Of a stretch of 64,000 nucleotides of DNA, positions 56,717 through 64,000 are shown in pieces. A program made the translations under genes and the position numbers. Location of the stretch: contig NZ_JACHGR010000002.1 of NCBI RefSeq assembly GCF_014202415.1, forward strand, positions 62,001-126,000. Reading direction: 5' to 3'. The stretch comes from Tolumonas osonensis. Its GTDB lineage: Bacteria; Pseudomonadota; Gammaproteobacteria; Enterobacterales; Aeromonadaceae. The first letter of the stretch is position 1. Each line of letters opens with the position of its first letter. The notes under the pieces were generated by a model, which did not search any database, was not told where the DNA came from, and saw only the letters and a list, made by a program, of their open reading frames with translations.

Positions 56717-57643
56717 ATGATGAATCTTTTCCGTGTATTAACACTGACCCATTACCGATACGCCGGGCTGATGCTTTCTATCGTTCTGACCTTATCGTCC
56801 GCCATTATTCTTTCGATCTATGGCCTGCACCTTGGGCTGGATTTTACTGGCGGGGTATTGCTGGAGCTCAAGATCCAAACCCTGAAAAACGCAGTGGAAC
56901 TGAATGCGTTACTGGATCCATCATTGTCGGACCACATTCAGCTGCAGTATAACGGCGTACCAGGCGACTGGCTGGTCAAACTACCGCCGCAGGACAGCGG
57001 GTTTGTGGCGACCGAACTGGTGCAGCAAATCAGTCAGGATCTGAATCTGCCGGTTGAATTGAGTAAAACCACCATTATCGGGCCACAGGTCGGAGCCGAA
57101 TTGTTTGAGCAGGGACTACTGGCGCTGCTGGCGGCATCCATCGCGATTTCGGTATATCTGGCGTTTCGTTTTGAATGGCGACAAGCCGTGGGGGTGCTGC
57201 TCTCCGTGTTGCACGATGCGGTGATCGCCCTGGGGGTATTGTCATTTATGCAGATCGAATTCGATCTCAATGTGATCGCCGGCTTAATGGCGGTAATTGG
57301 TTATTCTCTGAATGACAGCATTGTGATTTCCGATCGCTTACGCGATCTGCTGCGAAGTCCGTCAGCCGGAAATATTTACCAATGTTCCAATAGGGCGATA
57401 CGGGCTACTTTCAGCCGGACACTGATCACCTCGGGAACAACCTTATTCACCGTGAGCGCATTGCTGCTATTTGGTGGCGAAGCATTGTTTTCGTTCTCTT
57501 TTATTCTGTTTATCGGGGTATTGGTCGGTACGGTGTCCTCGATCACGATTGCTTCGACCGTCCAGGAGTTACTGGGCTTGAGTGCAGAGGCATACCTGAA
57601 AAAAGAGGTGCCTGAACAGGATGGCATGATGGAGTCGCTCTGA
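56717..57643 (+). CDS. secF: protein translocase subunit SecF (second-copy type)
   Basis: 308 residues from the ATG at 56717, one base after the secD stop (TAAC-ATG). Six helices. LGLDFTGGVLLELKIQTL near the N-terminus, VIGYSLNDSIVISDRLRDLL with the conserved Asn-Asp pair, and RATFSRTLITSGTTLFTVSA with LLLFGGEALFSFSFILFIG are the SecF blocks. Forms the SecDF complex with the preceding gene product. Confidence 0.93.
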   Translation: MMNLFRVLTLTHYRYAGLMLSIVLTLSSAIILSIYGLHLGLDFTGGVLLELKIQTLKNAVELNALLDPSLSDHIQLQYNGVPGDWLVKLPPQDSGFVATELVQQISQDLNLPVELSKTTIIGPQVGAELFEQGLLALLAASIAISVYLAFRFEWRQAVGVLLSVLHDAVIALGVLSFMQIEFDLNVIAGLMAVIGYSLNDSIVISDRLRDLLRSPSAGNIYQCSNRAIRATFSRTLITSGTTLFTVSALLLFGGEALFSFSFILFIGVLVGTVSSITIASTVQELLGLSAEAYLKKEVPEQDGMMESL

Positions 57644-57764
57644 CAGGAATGAGGGTAATACCCCGCAGCAAAAAACAGGTCGCCGATCCGGATGTTCTGC
57701 ATATGAATGAAGTGAATTATGGAGTATAAATAGAGGGTGTATGACAGATGCAATCGAGATTTGT

Positions 57765-58070
57765 ATGAACCCGAAATTACTGGCTTTAGCCACGTTGATT
57801 GTTTCTGCCACCGCCTCGGCAGATAGTACATTACGCTGTGGCAATTCACTGATTTCGGTCGGTGATACCAAGTTCGAATTAGTGATGAAATGCGGGGAAC
57901 CTATCACCGGTACCAGCAAGGAAATCATCGTATTAGATGAATACGGGTTCAGAACTGCGGTTATCAAGGAAACGCTGACCATTGATATGGGGAAGGACCG
58001 GCTGCTCGGACTGGTCACTGTGGTCGATGGGGTGATCACATCAATAGAAGATGGCCCCAGAAACAATTAG
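57765..58070 (+). CDS. exported DUF2845 family protein
   Basis: 101 residues from the ATG at 57765, chosen because the signal peptide (LLALATLIVSATASA) then begins at once; an upstream ATG at 57741 would add eight residues. The mature part STLRCGNSLISVGDTKFEL with VMKCGEPI is the DUF2845 core with two cysteines that could form a disulfide. Periplasmic, function unknown. It follows secF by 121 bp; membership in that operon is uncertain. Confidence 0.8.
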   Translation: MNPKLLALATLIVSATASADSTLRCGNSLISVGDTKFELVMKCGEPITGTSKEIIVLDEYGFRTAVIKETLTIDMGKDRLLGLVTVVDGVITSIEDGPRNN

Positions 58071-58091
58071 CGGGGGCGTTTTGCCAAGAGA

Positions 58092-58127
58092 TAATGAGCT
58101 CCAATAATACGGAGCCCATTCATTTTT
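58092..58127 (+). terminator. possible terminator after the DUF2845 gene
   Basis: ATGAGCTCC / GGAGCCCAT stem with one A-C mismatch and an 8-base loop, followed by TCATTTTTAC. Weak to moderate. Confidence 0.4.
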
Positions 58128-58150
58128 ACTTTATGGCATCTGAAAAACGT

Positions 58151-59242
58151 TCAGCGCTTATAACGTTCGAGCCAGTGCGCATAAGGGGCGGGCAGTACCC
58201 ACGACGGACGTTCTACTTTCAGCGCCTGTGCAGCCTGATAAGGCCAGTTTGGATTGGCCAGATGCACCCGGCCAATCATCACCAGATCCAGTTGTCCGTC
58301 TTCGACGGTTTTGTTGGCAACAACCGGGTCATCAATTCCCCAGGATGAAGCCACCGGCAGATTGGCCTCCTGACGCACACGCTGGGCCACCGGTGCCAGG
58401 AATGCCGATCCCCATGGGATCTTGGCATCCGGCGTTGAGAAGCCGACACTGACATTGAGCATATCCAAGCCGTTATTGCGGAACAGTTTGGTCAGCTCAA
58501 TGGACTCTGCCAGTGTTTCTTCATCCCGGCCATCATATTCGATGACACCAAAACGGGCCGTGAGCGGCAGATTTTCCGGCCAGACTTCACGCACCGCCGC
58601 CAGTGTTTCCAGCAGGAAACGGCTGCGGCCGGCAAAATCACCGCCGTACTGATCCGTACGCTGGTTGGCATGCACAGAGAAGAAGCTCTGCGCCAGATAA
58701 CCGTGCGCAAAATGCAATTCCAGCCATTCAAATCCGGCATCACGCGCTCGGCGGGCGGCATTAACAAAGTCATTTTTTACCCGGTTAATGTCGTCAATGC
58801 TCATCGCTTTCGGCACTTTAGGCAGATTTGCCCCAAAGGCAACCGCGGAAGGGGCGATGGTTTCCCAGCCACGAGCATTGTCCATAATATGGTCGTCACC
58901 TTCCCATGGGATATTGGCACTGGCTTTACGGCCCGCATGGGCGATCTGGATCCCCGGTACGGCGCCACCGGCCTTGATGCTACGGGCAACCCGCGCCAGC
59001 GCTGCGGCCTGTTCATCATTCCAGATGCCGGCACAATGCGGCGTGATCCGTCCTTCCGGTGACACGGCGGTTGCTTCAACAATGACCAGTCCGGCACCGC
59101 CTCTGCCTAGGCTGGTGTAATGGACTTCGTGCCATTCGTTGATCATCCCATCCACCGCTTTGTATTGGCACATAGGCGGAATGGCAATGCGGTTACGGAG
59201 TGTCACATCTTTTAATTGGAACGGTGAAAATAGTGCTGACAT
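58151..59242 (-). CDS. Old Yellow Enzyme family NADPH dehydrogenase (YqjM/NamA-like)
   Basis: 363 residues, FMN-binding TIM barrel. RNRIAIPPMCQYKAVDGMIN carries the Cys typical of the YqjM class, GIQIAHAGRKASANIPWEG the His, WLELHFAHGYLAQSFFSVHA and NQRTDQYGGDFAGRSRFLLE the active-site and phosphate regions, and LVMIGRVHLANPNWPYQ the C-terminal phosphate loop. It reduces activated C=C bonds of enones and nitro compounds in the cytoplasm. It lies 26 bp downstream of the medium-chain reductase gene, in the same direction. Confidence 0.9.
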   Translation of the reverse strand: MSALFSPFQLKDVTLRNRIAIPPMCQYKAVDGMINEWHEVHYTSLGRGGAGLVIVEATAVSPEGRITPHCAGIWNDEQAAALARVARSIKAGGAVPGIQIAHAGRKASANIPWEGDDHIMDNARGWETIAPSAVAFGANLPKVPKAMSIDDINRVKNDFVNAARRARDAGFEWLELHFAHGYLAQSFFSVHANQRTDQYGGDFAGRSRFLLETLAAVREVWPENLPLTARFGVIEYDGRDEETLAESIELTKLFRNNGLDMLNVSVGFSTPDAKIPWGSAFLAPVAQRVRQEANLPVASSWGIDDPVVANKTVEDGQLDLVMIGRVHLANPNWPYQAAQALKVERPSWVLPAPYAHWLERYKR

Positions 59243-59268
59243 TGTGTTCTCTCTGTTATGTCTGATCT

Positions 59269-60249
59269 TTAGATGGTGGCAACCAGTTTTCCTGAAAAAT
59301 TACGGTTTTTAAGCGCTTCCAGCTTTTGCTGAATTTCAGCGAAACTGCAAGTGTGGATCTGTTCTGTCCGCAGGTGTCCTGACGCGATCTTCCGTAGCAG
59401 AACTTCTCCGGCTTCGGTTAATTCCTGCCAGGCTGCGCCATCGCCATACTGATGCAATGCGCCTAATGCGACTTCGTGCAGTGAGATGGCCTGGCTGAAA
59501 GGTTGGGTTGGCCATTGGTCGGGGCGGCCCTGAATCGAAACCAGGTGGCCATTCGCCTGAATTAACGCGACTAAATCAGCCGAACGTGCCGGGCTGACGG
59601 TATCGATGACAGCATAGAATTGAGGTTTCTGTTTCTGCTGCAACAGCGCTGGCAGCCGCTGGCTATCCAGAAAATGCTGCGCACCGAGATCCATCAGATT
59701 TTCGCGATGACGCGGGTTTGCCATGACACTGACCTCAAAACCACGGGATACCGCCAATTGCGTCAGATAGTGGCCCACGGATCCACCAGCGCCGCTGATC
59801 AGCAATGATCGGCCGGATTTGCTCGGGATCTTTTCCAGTGCCTGCCAGGCTGTTAGCGCGGGGCAGGGGATACTGGCTGCGGTGGCATAATCAATTTCAT
59901 TAGGGATGCGGATCAGTACCGTTGCTTTGATCGGGGTATATTCGGCAAAACTGCCGGGCCGGTGCAGATTCTGGTGATATGCAACCCGTTGACCCATCAG
60001 AGAAGTCTGAACATTTTCACCTGCAGCAACGACAACGCCGGCACCATCGACACCGGGAGCTAGGCCATGTTTTATATCCAGCACTTTCCAGTCAACCGGG
60101 TTTAATCCGATCGCGAAATTACGAACCAGCACATCATCAGCGGCCATAGCCGGCAAGGCGACAGATTCCTGTTTCAGCGTCTGAAGTGAATCACTGTCAT
60201 GCCATATCCATGCCCGGCAGAAACCGGGATTCATTCCGTCATTTATCAT
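59269..60249 (-). CDS. medium-chain (zinc-independent) alcohol dehydrogenase/quinone reductase
   Basis: 326 residues. N-terminal GroES-like fold (NFAIGLNPVDWKVLDIKHGL, APGVDGAGVVVAAGENVQTS) without zinc-ligand cysteines, and the Rossmann motif LLISGAGGSVGHYLTQLAVS. Probably NADPH-dependent reduction of quinones or enals. An inner Met (residue 6) could also be the start. Divergent from the LysR gene at 60345 and cotranscribed with the Old Yellow Enzyme gene. Confidence 0.87.
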   Translation of the reverse strand: MINDGMNPGFCRAWIWHDSDSLQTLKQESVALPAMAADDVLVRNFAIGLNPVDWKVLDIKHGLAPGVDGAGVVVAAGENVQTSLMGQRVAYHQNLHRPGSFAEYTPIKATVLIRIPNEIDYATAASIPCPALTAWQALEKIPSKSGRSLLISGAGGSVGHYLTQLAVSRGFEVSVMANPRHRENLMDLGAQHFLDSQRLPALLQQKQKPQFYAVIDTVSPARSADLVALIQANGHLVSIQGRPDQWPTQPFSQAISLHEVALGALHQYGDGAAWQELTEAGEVLLRKIASGHLRTEQIHTCSFAEIQQKLEALKNRNFSGKLVATI

Positions 60250-60344
60250 CTATCAATCTCTAACGATGCTTAATGGTGTAAGCGTATGCTAGACTATTCA
60301 TAATGAAAACTATCCAACCATTATGAATTTGATAAGAGTTTCTT

Positions 60345-61247
60345 ATGATTAATCCCCAATGGTTAAGGACATTCTCGGTCCTGGCTGAATTGCGTCATTT
60401 CACAAAGACAGCAGACCGGCTCGGTCTGACACAGGCTGCGGTGAGTCAGCATTTACGGCATCTGGAGAGCGAGTTTGGTGCTTTATTTGTCAGAAAAGGG
60501 CGTCAGCTTGACATCACGCCGGCTGGTCAGGCATTGCTGGATTACGCGCTGGAGATGGAGCAGGCGAGTAACCGGCTGACGCTCAGGCTGACAGAAACGG
60601 ATGCCGAACATGGCGAAATCCGTATTATCACACCCGGCAGTATCGGTTTGCTGATTTATCCTATGCTGCTGGAGTGGCAGATACAGCATCCGGATTTATC
60701 GGTTCGTCATCGTTTTGCGCCTGATGCCGAAGTGCTGGAGGCGGTGCTGAATAATCAGTATGAGTTGGGGATACTGACATTTAAACCGGACGACCCCCGA
60801 ATTATGGCCACCCCGTTTGCAGAGGAAACGCTGGAGCTGGTTGCGCCGGCAGATCATAAGCTCTGCACATGGGCTGATCTGATGGATCTTGGATTTATTG
60901 ATCATCCGGACGGGCAGGCGATGGCCACCCGTTTATTCAGCCGTCGTTTTCCCGGTAATGCGGGTATCCGCTCTGTACCGGTGAAAGGATATTGTAATCA
61001 GGTTGGGTTATTGCTTGAGCCGGTAGCACGCGGATTAGGGTTTACCGTGCTGCCTTGTTATGCCCGGCAGGCATTTTCCCGGCAAGATGAGATCGCGGTA
61101 ATGGATTGCGGCGTTTCGGTAGTGGATCAGCTCTGGCTTATCCACCGGGCAGAATGGCCACTTTCCTGCCGGGCAGAGGTGACGGCTGATTATCTCCGGA
61201 CACAGGTCGGCAGGGCTTATCAGAGCTGCATACAGGCATCGGAATAA
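60345..61247 (+). CDS. LysR-family transcriptional regulator
   Basis: 300 residues. HTH: FSVLAELRHFTKTADRLGLT then QAAVSQHLRHLESEFGALFV. The effector domain starts near residue 90 (HGEIRIITPGSIGLLIYPML). The 95-bp gap to the divergent reductase gene contains a TATGAATTTGATA-like stretch and the shared promoter. Expected to control the reductase and Old Yellow Enzyme genes in response to an electrophile. Confidence 0.88.
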   Translation: MINPQWLRTFSVLAELRHFTKTADRLGLTQAAVSQHLRHLESEFGALFVRKGRQLDITPAGQALLDYALEMEQASNRLTLRLTETDAEHGEIRIITPGSIGLLIYPMLLEWQIQHPDLSVRHRFAPDAEVLEAVLNNQYELGILTFKPDDPRIMATPFAEETLELVAPADHKLCTWADLMDLGFIDHPDGQAMATRLFSRRFPGNAGIRSVPVKGYCNQVGLLLEPVARGLGFTVLPCYARQAFSRQDEIAVMDCGVSVVDQLWLIHRAEWPLSCRAEVTADYLRTQVGRAYQSCIQASE

Positions 61248-61368
61248 TCCGCTATTATCTGAGTATTTATTCCTGCTGCAGGAATTATAAAGATCAAAAA
61301 TCTGAATAACCCTTTCTTGCTGTATCGGGAATAATAGGCTGTCTTTTCTATCTTTTTAGTGATTCTTT

Positions 61369-62565
61369 ATGAGCAATGCTGACGCGTTATCAAGCCATAC
61401 TCTGACACCCGCCAGAACCGTATTACTGGCGATAACATCCGGGCTGGCAGTAGCATCCATGTATTATTGCCAGCCTCTGTTAGGGCTGCTGATGTCACAA
61501 CTGAATGTGAGTAGTGAACAGGTGGGTTATCTTCCCACCGTGACGCAACTGGGCTATGCCTGTGGCATGTTATTGCTGACGCCATTAGGTGACTGTGTTG
61601 ATCGTCGCGGGTTGATCACCGTCAAAGGCGTGTTGTTAAGCGGGGCTCTGCTCATTACCGCATTCGCGGATTCGATTTCGATGCTTTATATGACCAGTCT
61701 GGCTATCGGGTTGCTGGCAACACTGGCGCAGGACATGATCCCCACGACGGCTGCACTGTCAGAACCTGATCAGCGGGGGAAAAATGTCGGTAAAGTTCTG
61801 GCGGGTCTTCTGATTGGTGTTCTGCTGTCACGCGTGGCCAGCGGTTTTCTGGCCGAATGGCTGGGCTGGCAATCCATCTTCCTGATTGCCGCTGTCTGCA
61901 TGGTGTGTATCACGTTTATGCTGCGCGCCGTTTTACCCGTGTTCCAGCCTATGGTGACACTGCCATACCATGAGCTCATTTTTTCTCTGTTCCGTTTGCT
62001 GTTCCGATCTCGGGTATTACAGCGTGCCGCGCTGGCGCAAGGGCTGCTTGGAGTCGCTTTCAGCGCATTCTGGTCGACACTGGCGGTGATGCTGTATCAG
62101 GCACCGTTTCATCTGGGCAGTACCGCCGCCGGTTTATTCGGGATCGCCGGTGCGATCGGTGCGTTCATGGCGCCGCTATTCGGTAAATACGCCGACCAGC
62201 TGGGTGCCCGCAAAGTGACTTTATTTGGTACGTCATTGGTTGCCATCTCCTTTCTGATCATGCTGCTGATGAACTTCACCGGGGCGACGGTGCCGGAACA
62301 ACTGGCCGTGATGGTCGTGATGACCGTGTTATTTGATATCGGGGTTCAGGCGACATTTATTGCGCATCAGACGTTGATATATCAGGTCGATCCGTCCGCA
62401 TTAAGCCGGTTGAATGCTGTACTGGTTGTGAGCGTCTTTATCGGGATGTCGCTGGGCGGATTTATTGCCAGCCATGGCTATGCGAGCTATGGCTGGGTGG
62501 CGGTGACGGCATTGGCAACCGTCGCTGGCATTGCCTCATTTGTGGTTCGGTTGACGGCAGACTGA
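61369..62565 (+). CDS. MFS transporter
   Basis: 398 residues with 12 helices. The first half has SGLAVASMYYCQPLLGLLMS and LLTPLGDCVDRRGLITVKGV (motif A: GDxxDRRG), as in the YgaY/YajR-like group of drug or metabolite exporters. Proton-driven efflux is likely; substrate unknown. Spaced 121 bp after the LysR gene. It ends 1 bp before the convergent LysR gene, so no terminator lies between them. Confidence 0.87.
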   Translation: MSNADALSSHTLTPARTVLLAITSGLAVASMYYCQPLLGLLMSQLNVSSEQVGYLPTVTQLGYACGMLLLTPLGDCVDRRGLITVKGVLLSGALLITAFADSISMLYMTSLAIGLLATLAQDMIPTTAALSEPDQRGKNVGKVLAGLLIGVLLSRVASGFLAEWLGWQSIFLIAAVCMVCITFMLRAVLPVFQPMVTLPYHELIFSLFRLLFRSRVLQRAALAQGLLGVAFSAFWSTLAVMLYQAPFHLGSTAAGLFGIAGAIGAFMAPLFGKYADQLGARKVTLFGTSLVAISFLIMLLMNFTGATVPEQLAVMVVMTVLFDIGVQATFIAHQTLIYQVDPSALSRLNAVLVVSVFIGMSLGGFIASHGYASYGWVAVTALATVAGIASFVVRLTAD

Positions 62566-62566
62566 T

Positions 62567-63487
62567 TCAGACTGCGGTTTCCGGAATCCGCACCGGAAAG
62601 AAGTCCGGATCCTGAAAATGCTGAACCAGAGCATCGAAGATGATCCGGACCCGGGATGGTACAGGGCCGCTTTGCGGGCGGTAAATGTATACATCCCATT
62701 CATCTAGCAATTCAAACTCGGTTAACACCGGCACAAGCACACCTCGCTGAATGTAGGCTGCCGCAACTGACACCGAAATCTGACCAAACCCAATACCGCT
62801 CAGAACCGCTTCAAGTTCCGCATCCGCATCATCACTGATGAGCACCGGCGCTTCCGGCCTGAAACTCTGATTTTCTTTGAAAAACCATTCCCAGGGCTGA
62901 TTCCGGTTGTTATCGAACATGGTCGTCACGGGCAGATGCTGCAGATCTTCAATACACGTCGGTTTGCCAACGCGAGCAATCAGCTCAGGCGTACCAACTA
63001 CAACATGATTAACCTTACACACCTGACGGGCAACAAAACGGTTGTCCGTGATAGGGCGTCCGGCCCGGATCCCGATATCGATTTTATCTTCCACCACATC
63101 CGCTATCTGATTGGTCAGACGCAAATCAAACTGAATCTCAGGATACTCCCGCGAGATCTTTGCCAGAACAGGGATCAGGAACTGTTTTGCATAGGAGGGC
63201 GGCGCCGTAATTTTAACCGGCAGGTTCTCATGAGGCGTGTTGTGAAAAACATCATCCAGCACCGTCAGGGCCGATTTGGCCTTTTCGAAAAACTGCTCGC
63301 CGAAGGTCGTGATTTTGATATTCCGCGTGCTTCTGACAAACAGAATTTCTCCAAGCTCGGATTCCAGCTCTTTGATGCACCGGGTAACAACCTGCGGGGA
63401 AACATTCAGCTTGAGAGCCGCATCGCGAAATGTGCGCTGTTGTGCCGCAGCACAGAAAATTTTCAGATAATCCAGTCGGTTAAACAT
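62567..63487 (-). CDS. LysR-family transcriptional regulator, paralogue of the 18195-19103 product
   Basis: 306 residues from the ATG at 63487, where both paralogues begin MFNRLDYLKIFC; the frame remains open for 22 codons upstream. HTH AALKLNVSPQVVTRCIKELE and wing EILFVRSTRNIKITTFG. The effector domain starts near residue 90 (VKITAPPSYAKQFLIPVLAK). It overlaps the end of the next LysR gene by 8 bp, giving two LysR genes in tandem. Confidence 0.87.
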   Translation of the reverse strand: MFNRLDYLKIFCAAAQQRTFRDAALKLNVSPQVVTRCIKELESELGEILFVRSTRNIKITTFGEQFFEKAKSALTVLDDVFHNTPHENLPVKITAPPSYAKQFLIPVLAKISREYPEIQFDLRLTNQIADVVEDKIDIGIRAGRPITDNRFVARQVCKVNHVVVGTPELIARVGKPTCIEDLQHLPVTTMFDNNRNQPWEWFFKENQSFRPEAPVLISDDADAELEAVLSGIGFGQISVSVAAAYIQRGVLVPVLTEFELLDEWDVYIYRPQSGPVPSRVRIIFDALVQHFQDPDFFPVRIPETAV

Positions 63488-64000
63488 AGCTATCCAAGTC
63501 AAATAATAAAGCCCGGAGCCACTGATGCGCCGGGTCATGGTGGGTTCGTTCATGCCAGGCCGCCACTTTGGTAAACCCCGGGATCGCCAGCGGCGGTTCG
63601 GTCACACAAAGGTCGGCCTGATGCTGAACCAGTTTTTCCGGCACGACCGCAATCAGATCGCTGGTCCGCAGTATTTCCGTCAGTACCAGAAAGCTGGAGA
63701 TGGACAGTGTGACATTGCGGGCGCGTCCCATCTTTTCAAGTGCGACGTCAGTCGCGCCGCGAAAAGCGCCACCTAGATAGGAAACAATAGCATGATTGGC
63801 CGTACAGAACTGATCCAGTGTCAGCGGTAATTGCATCACCGGATGATCTTTGCGGAAAGTACAGACATACCGTTCATCAAACAACCGACGGGCGTGTAAA
63901 TCAGGTGGCGTGGTTTCCGGTGTCATCAGGGCAATATCGACCTGACCGGTTTCCAGCTGGGTTTGTATCCGCTCATCTTCGATGGTTCTGACCGACAGAC
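63480..64000 (-). CDS. LysR-family regulator, C-terminal part only (runs off the window)
   Basis: The frame is open to the right edge. The visible part is a LysR substrate-binding domain: VRTIEDERIQTQLETGQVDI then ALMTPETTPPDLHARRLFDE, YVCTFRKDHPVMQLPLTLDQ and VPEKLVQHQADLCVTEPPLA, as in the NodD/LeuO-like group. A Met at 63926 is internal and not a start. HTH lies outside the window. Confidence 0.82.
   Translation of the reverse strand, partial: LSVRTIEDERIQTQLETGQVDIALMTPETTPPDLHARRLFDERYVCTFRKDHPVMQLPLTLDQFCTANHAIVSYLGGAFRGATDVALEKMGRARNVTLSISSFLVLTEILRTSDLIAVVPEKLVQHQADLCVTEPPLAIPGFTKVAAWHERTHHDPAHQWLRALLFDLDSYV

Overview
The window reads as chromosomal DNA of a facultatively anaerobic gammaproteobacterium. 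An Aeromonadales/Tolumonas-like host is my best guess, inferred from the mixture of enteric-like genes (Salmonella-order cob operon, SgrR-type regulator, SMR and MalY/PatB proteins), an [FeFe] hydrogenase and a second SecDF pair. I see no rRNA, tRNA, CRISPR array, integrase or complete insertion sequence. By eye, roughly the first 22 kb is more AT-rich than the rest.

Region 1 (1-7.1 kb): a truncated crotonase-family gene, an aldo/keto-reductase relic, then a tightly overlapping minus-strand operon: a 15-codon leader ORF, NTF2-like protein, SDR, FAD oxidoreductase, DUF1365, cyclopropane-fatty-acid synthase-like methyltransferase and DUF3833 lipoprotein. This set resembles the RpoE-ChrR (singlet oxygen) membrane-lipid regulons of other bacteria. 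Upstream lies a decayed mosaic of a carboxymuconolactone-decarboxylase-like gene and an alpha/beta hydrolase gene.

Region 2 (7.2-22.7 kb): a dense set of small redox and detoxification genes with LysR regulators. It holds a DUF4405 membrane protein, exported flavodoxin, aldo/keto reductase, SMR exporter, DUF1330, quinone-reductase-like flavoprotein, cyclophilin-like protein, SDR and three alpha/beta hydrolases. It ends in an apparent DUF3737-PatB-MFS operon divergent from a LysR gene, with a perfect 25-bp palindrome between them.

Region 3 (22.9-39.8 kb): a cobalamin riboswitch followed by 20 co-oriented genes, cbiABCDETFGHJKLMNQOP-cobUST. This is the anaerobic corrin pathway, cobalt ECF transporter and nucleotide-loop assembly in the Salmonella order, mostly with 1-20 bp overlaps. 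Adenosyltransferase, CobD decarboxylase and CobC phosphatase are not in the window.

Region 4 (40-54.3 kb): a fructose-type PTS IIBC and a shikimate-dehydrogenase-like gene divergent from an SgrR-type regulator; a two-gene NADH-linked [FeFe] hydrogenase whose diaphorase carries a NuoE-like domain stripped of cysteines; a VapBC module; a GAF-GGDEF protein with a degenerate active site; and an exported GH3 glycosidase divergent from an AraC regulator.

Region 5 (54.4-64 kb): a small exported protein of unknown family directly before a secD-secF pair, then DUF2845, an Old Yellow Enzyme and a medium-chain reductase divergent from a LysR gene, an MFS exporter and two more LysR genes, the last cut by the window edge. 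The most promising leads are the small exported ORF before secDF, the cysteine-less NuoE domain, the mini-ORF leading the lipid operon, and the DUF3737-PatB-MFS unit.
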